From the NCBI RefSeq assembly GCF_003573695.1, contig NC_039358.1, positions 195,698,150 through 195,762,149 on the forward strand: DNA of 64,000 nucleotides. Reading direction: 5' to 3'. A program made the position numbers and the translations under genes. Numbering within the stretch: position 1 is the stretch's first letter; each line of letters begins with the position of its first letter. Positions 43,572 through 57,064 of the stretch are shown one piece after another. The stretch is from Papaver somniferum (lineage: Eukaryota; Streptophyta; Magnoliopsida; Ranunculales; Papaveraceae). Below the pieces are notes generated by a model. It was given only the letters and a program-made list of their open reading frames with translations. It made no database searches and was not told the DNA's origin.

Positions 43572-46500
43572 AGTCAAATTTCACAATAGAAGAAGGATGA
43601 AAGACCATGCAGAACTAATCCAAATCCTAACAAATTTCATCTATCTTGAATCAAATAGAAAGACAAAGCCAACACAAAAAGAAAGAGTTCATAAAAATGT
43701 TGAATTTAATATAAGTTAATTTAAAAAAGTCTACACACTTTGTTATAAGTCGGAAGCTGATTTCTGAGACTAAATTGTAAACTAGATAAATTCATCTTTA
43801 ACAGAAAAAGTTTGAAAAATTTATTGTAATTACAATTAATATGTTCTAAGGTAATACCTCTAATATAAATTTTATTTCTATGTACGTTGATTCAAAAAAA
43901 TATCAAGGAAGTCAAATTTAACAATCGAAAAAAGATGAAAGATCATGCAGAACTAATCCAAATCCTAACAAATTTCATCTATCTTGAATCAGATAGAAAG
44001 ACAAAGCCAACACAAAAAGAAAGAGCTCATAAAAATGTTGAATTTTATATACGTTAACTCAAAAAAGTCTACACATTTCGTTATAAGTCGGAAATTGATT
44101 TTTGAGACTAAATTGTAAACTAGATAAACTCATCTTTAACAGAAAAAGTTTGAAAAATGTATTGTAATTACAATTAATATGTTCTAAGGTAATACCTCTA
44201 ATATAAATTTCATTTCTATGTACGTTGATTCAAGAAAATATCAAGGAAGTCAAATTTCACAATAGAAGAAGAACGAAAGACCATGCAGAACTAATCCAAA
44301 TCCTAAAAAATTTCATCTATCTTGAATCAAATAGAAAGACAAAGCCAACATAAAAAGAAAGAGTGCATAAGAATATTGAATTTTATATACGTTAACTCAA
44401 AAATGTCTACACATTTCGTTATAAGTCGGAAATTGATTTTTGAGACTAAATTTTAAACTAGATACTCATCTTTAACAGAAAATTTGAAAAATGTATTGTA
44501 AATACAATTAATATGTTCTAAGGCAATACGTCTAGTAAAAATTGAATTTCTATGTACGTTGATTCAAGAAAATATGAAGGAAGTCAAATTTCACAATAGA
44601 AGAAGGATGAAAGACCATGCAGAACTAATCCAAATCCTAACAAATTTCATGTATCTTGAATCAAATAGAAAGACAAAGCCAACACAAAAAGAAAGAGTTC
44701 ATAAAAATGTTGAATTTAAGGCAATACGTCTAGTAAAAATTGAATTTGTATGTACATTGATTCAAGAAAATATGAAGGAAGTCAAATTTCACAATAGAAG
44801 AAGGACGAAAGACCATGGAAAACTAATCCAAATCCTAAAAAATTTCATCTATCTTGAATCAAATAAAAAGACAAAGCCAGCATAAAAAGAAAGAGCGCAT
44901 AAGAATGTTGAATTTTATATACGTTAACTCAAAAATGTCTACACATTTCGTTATAAGTCGGAAATTGATTTCTGAGGTAATACCTCTAATAAAAATTTCA
45001 TTTCTATGTACGTTGATTCAAGAAAATATCAAGGAAGTCAAATTTCACAGTAGAAGAAGGACGAAAGACCATGCAGAACTAATCCAAATCCTAAAAAATT
45101 TCATCTATCTTGAATCAAATAGAAAGACAAATCCAACATAAAAAGAAAGAGTTCATAAGAATGTTGAATTTTATATATGTAAACTTAAAAAAGTCTACAC
45201 ATTTCTTTATAAGTCGGAAATTGATTTCTGAGACTAAGTTGTAAACTAGATAAACTCATCTTTAACAGAAAAAGTTTGAAAATGTATTGTAATTACAATT
45301 AATATGTTCAAATCCAATATGTCTAATAAAAATTGCATTTCTATGTACGTTGATTCAAGAAAATATGAAGGAAGTCAAATTTCACAATAGAAGAAGGACG
45401 AAAGACCATGCAGAACTAATCCAAATCCTAACAAATTTCATCTATCTTTAATCAAATAGAAAGACAAAGCCAACATAAAAAGAAAGAGTTCATAAAAATG
45501 TTGAATTTAATATACGTTAACTCAAAAAAGTGTACACACTGCGTTATAAGTCGGAAATTGATTTCTGAGACTAAATTGTAAACTAGATAAACTCATCTTT
45601 AACAAAAAAAGTTTGAAAAATATATTGTAATTACAATTAATATGTTCTAAGGTAATACCTCTAATTAAAATTTCATTTCTATGTACGTTGATAAAAGAAA
45701 ATATCAAGGAAGTCAAATTTCACAATAGAAAAAAGATGAAAGATCATGCAGAACTAATCCAAATCCTAACAAATTTCATCTATCTTGAATCAGATAGAAA
45801 GACAAAGCCAACATAAAAAGAAAGAGTTCAAAAAAATGTTAAATTTTATATACGTTAACTCAAAAAAGTCTACACATTTCGTTATAAGTTGGAAATTGAT
45901 TTTTGAGACTAAATTGTAAACTAGATAAACTCATCTTTAACAGAAAAAGTTTGAAAAATGCATTGTAATTACAATTAATATGTTCTAAGGCAATACGTCT
46001 GGTAAAAATTGGATTTCTATGTAAGTTGATTCAAGAAAATATGAAGGAAGTCAAATTTCACAATAGAAGAAGGATGAAATACCATGCAGAACTAATCCAA
46101 ATCCTAACAAATTTCATCTATCTTGAATCAAATAGAAAGACAAAGCCAACATAAAAAGAAAGAGTTCATAAGAATGTTGAATTTTATATACGTTAACTCA
46201 AAAAATCTACACATTTCGTTATAAGTCGGAAATTGATTTCTGAGACTAAATTGTAAACTAGATAAACTCATCTTTAACTGAAAAAGTTTAAAAATGTATT
46301 GTAATTACAATTAATATGTTCAAAGGCAATACGTCTAATNNNNNNNNNNNNNNNNNNNNNNNNNNNNNNNNNNNNNNNNNNNNNNNNNNNNNNNNNNNNN
46401 NNNNNNNNNNNNNNNNNNNNNNNNNNNNNNNNNNNNNNNNNNNNNNNNNNNNNNNNNNNNNNNNNNNNNNNNNNNNNNNNNNNNNNNNNNNNNNNNNNNN

Positions 46501-48395
46501 NNNNNNNNNNNNNNNNNNNNNNNNNNNNNNNNNNNNNNNNNNNNNNNNNNNNNNNNNNNNNNNNNNNNNNNNNNNNNNNNNNNNNNNNNNNNNNNNNNNN
46601 NNNNNNNNNNNNNNNNNNNNNNNNNNNNNNNNNNNNNNNNNNNNNNNNNNNNNNNNNNNNNNNNNNNNNNNNNNNNNNNNNNNNNNNNNNNNNNNNNNNN
46701 NNNNNNNNNNNNNNNNNNNNNNNNNNNNNNNNNNNNNNNNNNNNNNNTTGATTCAAGAAAATATGAAGGAAGTCAAATTTCACAATAGAAGAAGGACGAA
46801 AGACCATGCAGAACTAATCCAAATCCTAACAAATTTCATCTATCTTGAATCAAATAGAAAGACAAAGCCAACATGAAAAGAAAGAGTTCATAAAAATGTT
46901 GAATTTTATATACGTTAACTGAAAAAAGTCTACACATTTCGTTATAAGTCGGAAATTGATTTCTGAGACTAAATTGCAAAATAGATAAACTCATCTTTAA
47001 CAAAAAAAGTTTGAAAAATGCATTGTAATTACAATTAATATGTTCTAAGGCACGTCTAGTAAAAATTGCATTTCTATGTACGTTGATTCAAGAAAATATG
47101 AAGGAAGTCAAATTTCACAATAGAAGAAGGATGAAAGACCATGCAGAACTAATCCAAATCCTAACAAATTTCATCTATCTTGAATAAAATAGAAAGACAA
47201 AGCCAACACAAAAAGAAAGAGTTCATACAAATGTTGAATTTAATATACGTTAACTGAAAAAAGTGTACACACTTCGCTATAAGTCGGAAATTGATTTTTG
47301 AGACTGAATTGTAAACTAGATAAACTTATCTTTAACAGAAAAAGTTTGAAAAATATATTGTAATTACAATTAATATGTTCTAAGGTAATACCTCTAATAA
47401 AAATTTCATTTCTATGTACGTTGATTCAAGAAAATATCAAGGAAGTCAAAGTTCACAATAGAAAAAAGATGAAAGATCATGCAGAGCTAATCCAAATCCT
47501 AACAAATTTCATCTATCTTGAATAAAATAGAAAGACAAAGCCAACACAAAAAGAAAGAGTTCATAAAAATGTTGAATTTAATATACGTTAACTCAAAAAA
47601 GTCTACACACTTAGTTCCAAGTCGGAAGCTGATTTCTGAGACTAAATTGTAAACTAGATAAATTCATCTTTAACAGAAAAAGTTTGAAAAATATATTTTA
47701 ATTACAATTAATATGTTCTAAGGTAATACCTCTAATATAAATTTCATTTCTATGTACGTTGATTCAAGAAAATATCGTCAAATTTCACAATAGAAAAAAG
47801 ATGAAAGATCATGCAGAACTAATCCAAATCCTAACAAATTTCATCTATCTTGAATAAGATAGAAAGACAAAGCCAACATAAAAAGAAAGAGTGCATAAGA
47901 ATGTTGAATTTTATATACGTTAACTCAAAAATGTCTACAAATTTCGTTATAAGTCGGAAATTGATTTCTGAGACTAAATTGTAAACTAGATAAATTCATC
48001 TTTAACATAAAAACTTTGAAAAATGTATTGTAATTACAATTAATATGTTCTAAGGAAATACGTCTAGTAAAAATTGCATTTCTATGTACGTTGATTCAAG
48101 AAAATATTAAAGAAGTCAAATTTCACAATAGAAGAAGGATGAAAGACCATGCAGAACTAATCCAAATCCTAACAAATTTCATGTATCTTGAATCAAATAG
48201 AAAGACAAAGCCAACACAAAAAGAAAGAGTTCATAAAAATGTTGAATTTAATATAAGTTAATTTAAAAAAGTCTACACACTTTGTTATAAGTCGGAAATT
48301 GATTTCTGAGACTAAATTGTAAACCAGATAAACTCATCTTTAACACAAAAAGTTTGAAAAATCTAATGTAATTACAATTAATATGTTCTAAGGCA
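43572..48395 (+). repeat. Satellite block S4
   Basis: Mixed A/B monomers, plus orientation, interrupted by 408 N. Two consecutive internally shortened monomers occur near 44533-44972, where GAATTTAAGGCAATACG and GATTTCTGAGGTAATACC join distant parts of the monomer. The first 14 bp are the right target duplication of LINE-C. The block stops at CTAAGGCA where LINE-D begins. No gene is present. Confidence 0.93.
46340..46747. other. Assembly gap, 408 N
   Basis: Unknown bases within satellite. Both flanks are A-type monomer sequence, breaking at GTCTAAT and resuming at TTGATTCAAG. True length is uncertain. Confidence 0.99.
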
Positions 48396-48463
48396 TTTTT
48401 TTTTGCTAAGTCAAGAAAATATATTGATAAAAAAGATATTTACAAGATAGGTGAAGGAGAAAA

Positions 48464-48480
48464 GGGATCAGAGAAACCCC
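48464..48480 (-). other. 3'-terminal hairpin of LINE-D
   Basis: The sense strand reads GGGGTT-TCTCT-GATCCC. Compared with the other copies, changes in the right arm keep all six pairs (Watson-Crick or G-U). Confidence 0.6.
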
Positions 48481-48497
48481 TAAAAAACTCCTAAAAC

Positions 48498-51400
48498 CTA
48501 TTTAAAACGATAATAAATTACATTTGGAAACTCAATAGAACTTAAAAAAACTGGTCGACCTTCAAAGTGAAAACCAACCCCGTCCTCTACTAAACAACCA
48601 CGCTTTGCCATTGCATCAGCTGCAAAATTTGCCTCTCTAAAAGAATGTTCAAAACGAATTGAACCATATAAACCTTTAACTTCCATCCATCTTTGCCTAG
48701 CAAACCAAGGAACGTTATCTTCTTCCAAAGCCTTCAACACACTTGTAGAATCTGATCTAATAACAATGCAAGCATATCCCCACTGAACTGCCCACTCCAT
48801 ACCCACAATAATACCATACAATTCAGCCAAATAATTAGAAGTAACTCCCAAACCAATACACATTGCACCTACCACTTCACAATTTGCATTCCTTGCAACA
48901 ACACCAGCTCCCGCCACCCTAGGATTACCTCTTGAGGCGCCATCCGTGCACAAAAGCAATTCATTATCATTAGGAGGAAACCAAAAACACTCCTTGGGAT
49001 CACTAAACTTCACCTTTCTATGTCGAACCCTAAAAAACTCCAGAATTCTCAAGTCATCCATAGAATTATGCATATAACTCTTCATACGAACTGAATAATC
49101 TTGCGTCAAACTAAAAACACGTTTTTGAAATAAAGACCAACAAGGGTTCTTCTTTTCATACACTTTTTTGTTCCTAGTGAACCATAATTCTGAACGCACA
49201 ACCAAATTCACTACCAACCACAAATCCTTAACAATACCACTATGATTTTTTGCCTTTTGGTAAGAAGTAATGATATCATAATTAGGTTTAATTTTGAAAA
49301 TACCTTCAATCCACTCCCAAGCTTGACGCGCAAAATTACAGCTCCAAAGAATATGATGGAGAGACTCCTCCTCAATCTGACACACACTACATTCAGATGC
49401 AAGTTGAATTTTAAATCTGCTACGTACCTTATCAAGAGTAGCACACGCACCACGAATAAACTTCCAGTTCTGAGCCGCCAATGAAGGATGCACCACCCTC
49501 TTCCATAACAACCCCGCCTCCTTCAAAATAGGATATTTCTTCCTAATCAATTCCCTAGCTGACTTGACAGAAAATTTACCTTGTAAATCAGGCATCCAAA
49601 AACGCCTATCCACTCCCATATGAATTTTTGGTAAATCCTGTTGCACCACACCAGCACTTAAAAGGAGTTGCGAATGAACTCCATGAATCTGCCAATCACC
49701 TTGCACAATAATATCACAAACACGAGCTGATCTGTCTAAATCCATGCGATTTAAAACACTAGCTAAGGTTGTATTTCCATACCATATATCAAAGAATAAA
49801 GAAGTATCCCTACCGTCACCAATAAAACACTTCGTGTTGTCCACCATCTCCTTATGAACCCAACGAAGACCAGGAAGAATAGAAGATTTCACCCCTGCCA
49901 TCTTAATACGACCATCCCTACAAGTGAATTTGGCTTCCAGAAACCTCGCCCACCTCTTACGAAAAGATTTTATAGCCCACCACAATTTCATCATCAAAGC
50001 TTTATTCATAGTCCTTAGGCTAGTGATCCCAAAACCACTTTCCTTTAAAGGACTACAAATCTTATCAAAACCAACTACAAAAGCTCTAGAAAGATTAGAA
50101 TCACCCGACCACAGAAAATTACGAATCACACGCTCACATTGAAGTGTGAATTTTACTGGCCATTTGTACACAGCCATGTTATGAATAGAATAACTCGAAA
50201 GAACATTCTTAACAAGCACAACCCTATCTTGAAAAGATAACATCTTACCTTTCAGAACCGAAAGTTGATCCCTCAACTTATCAACAACGTTGCTGATGTG
50301 ACTATACTTAACCATCCCCGGCATCACCTTAACTCCCAAATATCTATCAGGAAAGTTAGAAATTGCCATACCTAAGAAAGTTGCAATGGTCTGGCGCCTA
50401 CTCAAAGTCCCACCACCGAAGTAGATCTTGCTCTTCTCCCTACAAACCCTCTGACCAGAAGCTTGTTGGTAATTCTCCAAAAGTTTCACCAGATTCTTCA
50501 CACTCTTCATATTTCCCTTGCAAAAAAATCATAATATCATCAGCAAAAAATAAATGAGTAGGAGCAATACCCTTACGTTTTACCATATAAGACATATCCT
50601 TATTCTGAAAGAGTTTAGTGATGTTGCGGCTAAGCACATCCTCAATCAAAACAAAAATAAGTGGAGATAGAGGATCCCCCTGCCGTAAACCCCTATTAAT
50701 CTTGAAATAACCCTCCGGACTACCATTAAGAAGAATAAAAATACGCGCCGAATCCAAAATTTTCCAAATCCAAGAGCACCAATCTTCAGAAAAACCATAC
50801 CTTCTAAAAACCTCAAGAACAAAAGACCAGCTCACCGTATCAAAAGCCTGAGAGATATCAAGCTTCAAACCCAAATTACCGTCCTTCCTTTTGATGTGCA
50901 ATTCATTCACCATCTCAGAAGCTAAACTAATATTCTCATGGATATTCCTTCCCTTCATGAAAGCCACTTGCTCTTCAGACACCAACTTTCCCAACACCCT
51001 ACCAAGCCTAGTAGCCAAGATTTTAGTAAAAATCTTAAAAAAGAAATTACTTAAACCAATCGGCCTAAAGTTCTTCAACCTAGCAGCTCCCCTAACCTTT
51101 GCAAGCAAAAGAATAAGACTAGAATTAACCCCATTAGGAACGGTTTTAGAAGACCAGCAATAAGTAACCGCTAAAATCAGATCCCTTTGAATAATCTCCC
51201 AACAATGTCTATAAAAACACCCCGAGAAACCATCTGGACCTGGCGCACTATCAGCTCCCAAATCAAAAACCGCCTGTTTAATCTCATCACAAGTAGGAAT
51301 AGCATCCAACATATGCGACTCTTCCACAGTAATAGAATCATGATCATAATCAAAAAGAGTTTCACTTACCTGACCATCCTCACCATTGAATTTAGCCTGA

Positions 51401-52593
51401 TAGTAAGAAACCACATGAGCACTAAGATGAACCGGATCAGTAATAGTACTCCCATCTTCAGCAACAAGCTCCGAGATTGTATTAGCACTTCTACGAATTT
51501 TAATAGAGTTGTGAAAGAAAGAAGTGTTACTAGAACCCTCCAACAACCACTGATTTCTAGATTTTTGCTTTAACATTATCTGTTGCTGCCTTTGAATATC
51601 TTGAACCTCAACAAGAGCATCCTTCATATTATTAAGTTTTGAAACATCAAACGGATCTTCATCAGAATTTCTACTAGCTACCTCAAACTTAAGCGTTGCT
51701 TGTTTTAGTCTAGCATTGACATTACCAAAAACCATTTGATTCCATAACTTAATTGCCTCCTTCAACCGCTTCAATTTGAAAGGAAAGATAAAACCATGAT
51801 TACCATACACCGGCGCCATCCAAGATAACTCCACCATCTTCAAAAAATCCGGATGAGAAAACCACATCTTCTGTATACGAAAAGGAGCACGTCTAGGCCT
51901 AGGATCACAAAAAGGAAAACCAATAAGAGTCGAATGGTCAGAAACTTCCCTAGGAAGAGCTTTACACCGCCAATTCGAAAACTTAGACAGCCAAGGTTCA
52001 TTAATAATAGCACGATCCAACTTACTAATAATTCTACCAACACCAGTCTGACCATTGGTCCAAGTAAACTTAGACCCCAACGAATCTGCTTCAAACAAGT
52101 TATTATCCTCCATCCAATCAGAAAACTCATTAATACAAGAGAGACGAGTTGTCCTACCCCCTTTCTTTTCATCTTGACGAAGAACACAATTGAAATCACC
52201 CATAACCAACCAAGGAGTAGTTACGTTAACCGCTTCAAGTTGACTCCAAAGCCTCCTACGAAAAACTTGAATATAACTAGCATGAACAAAAGAGATAAGA
52301 ACCCACTCAGTTTTAACCGTAATGGCCTGTCTAGACATATTAATCACCACCGGCTCCTCAATACAATCATCCCAAAGAATCCACAAAATACCCAAAGAAC
52401 TAGAAGTAGAATTATGAATTACCTTTTCATTATAACCAGCCAAATTTAACCTTATCATTATATTGTCAGTGCAACGAATCTTAGGCTCAGCAATACAAAG
52501 TACTACCGGTTTGTATTCATGCACCAATTTACGTAACTTACTACCCGCTTCCACCTTCTCCACCCCATTAATATTCCAATATAGAACTCTCAT
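48498..52593 (-). pseudogene. LINE-D ORF2, nearly intact endonuclease-RT-RNase H polyprotein
   Basis: It starts MRVLYWNINGV at 52593 and ends VIYYRFK at 48498; without one extra base it would be about 1364 codons. Endonuclease (residues 1-230): IAEPKIR, VMGDFNCVL and SDHST are intact. RT: QAFDTVSW, RGLRQGDPLSPL and FFADDIMIF (about residue 685). zf-RVT: CSVCQIEEESLHHILWSC (about 1066-1084). RNase H (about 1210-1330): CTDGASRGNP, ELYGI, RSDSTSV and EANFAADAMA keep the Asp, Glu, Asp, Asp set. The only break is a T-run of seven where the other copies have six, just after FADDIMIF near 50520, with the next frame continuing as MKSVKNLV. It could be a real lesion or a base-calling error in a homopolymer. 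Confidence 0.92.
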
Positions 52594-52595
52594 CA
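52591..52595 (-). promoter_or_regulatory. TGATG stop/start overlap between LINE-D ORF1 and ORF2
   Basis: The ORF1 TGA (52595-52593) shares its A with the ORF2 ATG (52593-52591). The stop codon differs from LINE-A and LINE-B (TAA) while the one-base overlap is kept, which suggests the spacing matters. Confidence 0.82.
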
Positions 52596-53762
52596 GGAAA
52601 CACTCTTCTTTTTATTATGAATAGCTTGTGGAATCCTGCTAGGAATCCTACTTTGTAAAACAGGAGAGACACCCTTCCTAACTCGGTTTCCCAAAGAATT
52701 CACTTCAGAATCCGAATATGATTTGTAATCATTAAAACGTTGTTGAGAAGAACTAGAACTTGTAATCAAAACCCGGCTTGGTTTTCTACTTTTCTTTGGC
52801 ATATCCACTGGTATTTCCGCCCACTTAACACCCTTAACACCTGATGAAGCTTTCTCAGGCGTCAACTCTTCATCCGAACTACCTCCAGAAGTGTTTTCTG
52901 CCGCATCCGAACCCCCTCCAGAAAAGTGTTCAACATCATCATTATCCACACCCAACTCATCATTCAAAACATTGAACTTATTAGGAGAAACCACGATAGA
53001 AGTTTCAGCAACAGCTCTGTAGCTTGAGATATCCTCAATATTATCAACCACCATGTCTTGCAAATACTTATTACCAGCCTCAACCGGCGTAAAAGAAGAA
53101 CTCGCCTCATTCCTGTCGCTAGAGTGATTAGTTCTTGCCAATTCACCACTCTTAGTTGACTTAGATGAGGTTGCAATTTCAAACATTGACAACCCAATAA
53201 CCGAACTCTTTTGCAATGCTAACGCCTTCTTAGCCTTCTCAAAAGCTTCAGACGCTGCATGAAGATTGGCTTCAGTATTCGCTAAATCATTCTCTAGCTG
53301 AAGAGTTTGCTCCAAACCACCAGAACTCTCCACTAAACCAGCTTCAACCACCCCATTCACCACAGCTCCACCGTGCCCTACAGCAAGAGCATCATCCACA
53401 TTACCACCAGCACCGTTAACAACATCATGCACCACAATAGCACCATCGTTTACACCACCTACAGCAGCGCCAACACCTACAGCAACAGCGTTTACACCAC
53501 CTACAGCAGCGCCAACACCTACAACAACAGCGTTTGTACCACCAGCAACAACCACGGTTGCGTCAGCTCCATCACCCTTACGGTTTCTCCTATTACGCAC
53601 ATTCTGCCACTCCCCTTTCGCATCAGCCTTAGTAGTTTTCTCATCATTCTTTGATTGTCTTCTACATTCAACATCATTGTGACCAATTATGCAGCACTTC
53701 ATATAGAATTTAGGTGATTTTGGGATATCCAAGTATTGCCAAAACGTCCTCCCCCCAGCTGT
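52593..53762 (-). CDS. LINE-D ORF1, 5'-truncated
   Basis: About 390 codons are open from the truncation point (TAGGRTFWQYLDIPK) to TGA at 52593. The apparent ATG a few codons upstream lies in flanking satellite. The DUF4283-like region is almost wholly missing. The zinc knuckle reads YMKCCIIGHNDVEC, so its first Cys is Tyr. A Gly/Ala/Val-rich stretch from a 42-bp tandem repeat follows (about 53400-53540), then a helical segment (LEQTLQLENDLANTEANLH), an acidic Ser-rich region and the basic C-terminus HNKKKSVS. It is non-functional without its N-terminus. Confidence 0.85.
   Translation of the reverse strand, partial: TAGGRTFWQYLDIPKSPKFYMKCCIIGHNDVECRRQSKNDEKTTKADAKGEWQNVRNRRNRKGDGADATVVVAGGTNAVVVGVGAAVGGVNAVAVGVGAAVGGVNDGAIVVHDVVNGAGGNVDDALAVGHGGAVVNGVVEAGLVESSGGLEQTLQLENDLANTEANLHAASEAFEKAKKALALQKSSVIGLSMFEIATSSKSTKSGELARTNHSSDRNEASSSFTPVEAGNKYLQDMVVDNIEDISSYRAVAETSIVVSPNKFNVLNDELGVDNDDVEHFSGGGSDAAENTSGGSSDEELTPEKASSGVKGVKWAEIPVDMPKKSRKPSRVLITSSSSSQQRFNDYKSYSDSEVNSLGNRVRKGVSPVLQSRIPSRIPQAIHNKKKSVS
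53448..53540 (-). repeat. 42-bp coding minisatellite in LINE-D ORF1
   Basis: Units starting GTTTACACCACCTACAGCAG lie at 53448 and 53490, and a diverged GTTTGTACC copy starts at 53532, all exactly 42 bp apart. They encode a Gly/Ala/Val-rich repeat (VGVGAAVGGVNA type) not seen in the other ORF1 copies. Confidence 0.9.
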
Positions 53763-53984
53763 AAATATGAAGGAAGTCAAATTTCACAATAGAAGAAGGA
53801 CGAAAGACCATGCAGAACTAATCAAAATCCTAACAAATTTCATCTATCTTGAATCAAATAGAAAGACAAAGCCAACATAAAAAGAAAGAGTTCATAAGAA
53901 TGTTGAATTTTATATACGTTAACTCAAAAAAGTCTACACATTTCGTTATAAGTCGGAAATTGATTTCTGAGACAAATTGTAAAC

Positions 53985-55780
53985 TAGATAAACTCATCTT
54001 TAACCAAAAAACTTTGAAAAATGTATTGTAATTACAATTAATATGTTCTAAGGCAATACGTCTAGTAAAAATTGCATTTCTATGTACGTTGATTCAAGAA
54101 AATATGAAGGAAGTCAAATTTCACAATAGAAGAAGGATGAAAGACCATGCATAACTAATCCAAATCCTAACAAATTTCATGTATCTTGAATCAAATAGAA
54201 AAATAAAGCCAACACAAAAAAAAGAGTTCATAAAAAGGTTGAATTTAATATAAGTTAATTTAAAAAAGTCTACACACTTCGTTATAAGTCAGAAATTAAT
54301 TTCTGAGACTAAATTGTAAACCAGATAAACTCATCTTTAACAGAAAAAGTTTGAAAAGTGTAATGTAATTACAATTAATATGTTCTAAGGTAATACCTCT
54401 AATTAAAATTTCATTTCTATGTACGTTGATTCAAGAAAATATCAAGGAAGTCAAATTTCACAATAGAAAAAAGATGAAAGATCATGCAGAACTAATCCAA
54501 ATCCTAACAAATTTCATCTATCTTGAATAAAATAGAAAGACAAAGCCAACACAAAAAGAAAGAGTTCATAAAAATGTTGAATTTAATATACGTTAACTCA
54601 AAAAAGTCTACACACTTAGTTCTAAGTCGGAAGCTGATTTCTGAGACTAAATTGTAAACAAGATAAATTAATCTTTAACAGAAAAAGTTTGAAAAATATA
54701 TTTTAATTACAATTAATATGTTCTAAGGTAATACCTCTAATATAAATTTCATTTCTATGTACGTTGATTCAAGAAAATATCAAGGAAGTCAAATTTCACA
54801 ATAGAAAAAAGATGAAAGATCATGCAGAACTAATCCAAATCCTAACAAATTTCATCTATCTTGAATAAGATAGAAAGACAAAGCCAACACAAAAAGAAAG
54901 AGTTCATAAAAATGTTGAGTTTTATATACGTTAACTCAAAAGGTCTACACATTTCGTTATAAGTCGGAAATTGATTTTTGAGACTAAATTGTAAACTAGA
55001 TAAACTCATCTTTAACAAAAAAAGTTTGAAAAATATATTGTAATTACAATTAATATGGTCTAAGGCAATACGTCTAGTAAAAATTGAATTTGTATGTACA
55101 TTGATTCAAGAAAATATGAAGTAAGTCAAATTGCACAATAAAAGAAGGACGAAAGACCATGCAAAACTAATCCAAATCCTAAAAAAATTCATCTATCTTG
55201 AATCAAATAGAAAGACAAAGCCAACATAAAAAGAAAGAGTGCATAAGAATGTTGAATTTTATATACGTTAACTCAAAAATGTCTACACATTTCGTTATAA
55301 GTCGGAAATTGATTTCTGAGACTAAATTGTAAACTAGATAAACTCATCTTTAACACAAAAAGTTAGAAAAATCTAATGTAATTACAAATAATATGTTCTA
55401 AGGCAATACGTCTAGTAAAAATTGCATTTCTATGTACGTTGATTTAATAAAATATGAAGGAAGTCAAATTTCACAGTAGAAGAAGGACGAAAGACCATGC
55501 AGAACTAATCCAAATCCTAACAAATTTCATCTATCTTGAATCAAATAGAAAGACAAATCCAACATAAAAAGAAAGAGTTCATAAGAATGTTGAATTTTAT
55601 ATATGTAAACTCAAAAAAGTCTACACATTTCTTTATAAGTCGGAAATTGATTTCTGAGACTAAATTGTAAACTAGATAAACTCATCTTTAACAGAAAAAT
55701 TTTGAAAATGTATTGTAATTACAATTAATATGTTCAAAGGCAATACGTCTAATAAAAATTGCATTTCTATGTACGTTGAT
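53985..55780 (+). repeat. Higher-order repeat copy 1 (partner at about 58645-60440)
   Basis: Diagnostic variants over about 1.8 kb recur 4660-4661 bp downstream in the same order, with very few differences. A third partial copy lies about 2635 bp downstream, after the 10-N gap. Confidence 0.85.
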
Positions 55781-57054
55781 TCAAAAAAAAAATATGAAGG
55801 AATACAAATTTCACAATAGAAGAAGGACGAAAGACCATGCAGAACTAATCCAAATCCTAACAAATTTCATCTATCTTGAATCAAATAGAAAGACAAAGCC
55901 AACATAAAAAGAAAGAGTTCATAAGAATGTTGAATTTTATATACGTTAACTCAAAAATGTCTACACATTTCGTTATAAGTCGGAAATTGATTTCTGAGAC
56001 TAAATTGTAAACTAGATAAACTCATCTTTAACAGAAAAACTTTGAAAAATGTATTGTAATTACAATTAATATGTTCTAAGGCAATACGTCTAGTAAAAAT
56101 TGCATTTCTATGTACGTTGATTCAAGAAAATATGAAGGAAGTCAAATTTCACAATAGAAGAAGGATGAAAGACCATGCATAACTAATCCAAATCCTAACA
56201 AAATTCATGTATCTTGAATCAAATAGAAGAAAAAAAGCCAACACAAAAAGAAAGAGTTCATAAAAATGTTGAATTTAATATAAGTTAATTTCAAAAAGTC
56301 TACACACTTCGTTATAAGTCGGAAATTAATTTCTGAGACTAAATTGTAAACCAGATAAACTCATCTTTAACAGAAAAAGTTTGAAAAGTGTAATGTAATT
56401 ACAATTAATATGTTCTAAGGTAATACCTCTAATTAAAATTTCATTTCTATGTACGTTGATTCAAGAAAATATCAAGGAAGTCAAATTTCACAATAGAAAA
56501 AAGATGAAAGATCATGCAGAACTAATCCAAATCCTAACAAATATCATCTATCTTGAATCAGATAGAAAGACAAAGCCAACATAAAAAGAAAGAGTTCAAA
56601 AAAATGTTAAATTTTATATACGTTAACTCAAAAAAGTCTACACATTTCGTTATAAGTCGGAAATTGATTTCTGAGACTAAATTATAAACCAGATAAACTC
56701 ATCTTTAACACAAAAAGTTTGAAAAATCTAATGTAATTACAATTAATATGTTCTAAGGCAATACGTCTAGTAAAAATTGCATTTCTATGTACGTTGATTT
56801 AAGAAAATATGAAGGAAGTCAAATTTCACAGTAGAAGAAGGACGAAAGCCCATGCAGAACTAATCCAAATCCTAACAAATTTCATCTATCTTGAATCAAA
56901 TAGAAAGACAAATCCAACAAAAAAAGAAAGAGTTCATAAGAATGTTGAATTTTATATATGTAAACTCAAAAAAGTCTACACATTTCTTTATAAGTCGGAA
57001 ATTGATTTCTGAGACTAAGTTGTAAACTAGATAAACTCATCTTTAACAGAAAAA

Positions 57055-57064
57055 NNNNNNNNNN
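57055..57064. other. Assembly gap, 10 N
   Basis: The flanks match positions near 55690 and 55783 of the higher-order copy. About 90-95 bp present there is absent here, so the 10-N size is probably nominal. Confidence 0.95.

Larger units (their letters stand above)
48396..53762 (-). mobile_element. LINE-D, 5'-truncated, youngest-looking LINE
   Basis: This minus-strand LINE ends GACTTAGCA with T9 at the left. At the right it is cut inside ORF1 (reading ACAGCTGGGGGGAGG). No target duplication is found. The left flank stops at CTAAGGCA and the right flank resumes at AAATATGAAGG, about 44 bp further along the monomer. That suggests a target-site deletion or a later recombination. ORF2 has a single 1-base homopolymer frameshift, and the truncated ORF1 is open throughout. 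It is close to LINE-B and LINE-C. Confidence 0.92.

Noticed and set aside
46340..46747. Long open reading frames through the N run
   Set aside because: They exist only because N translates as unknown residues.
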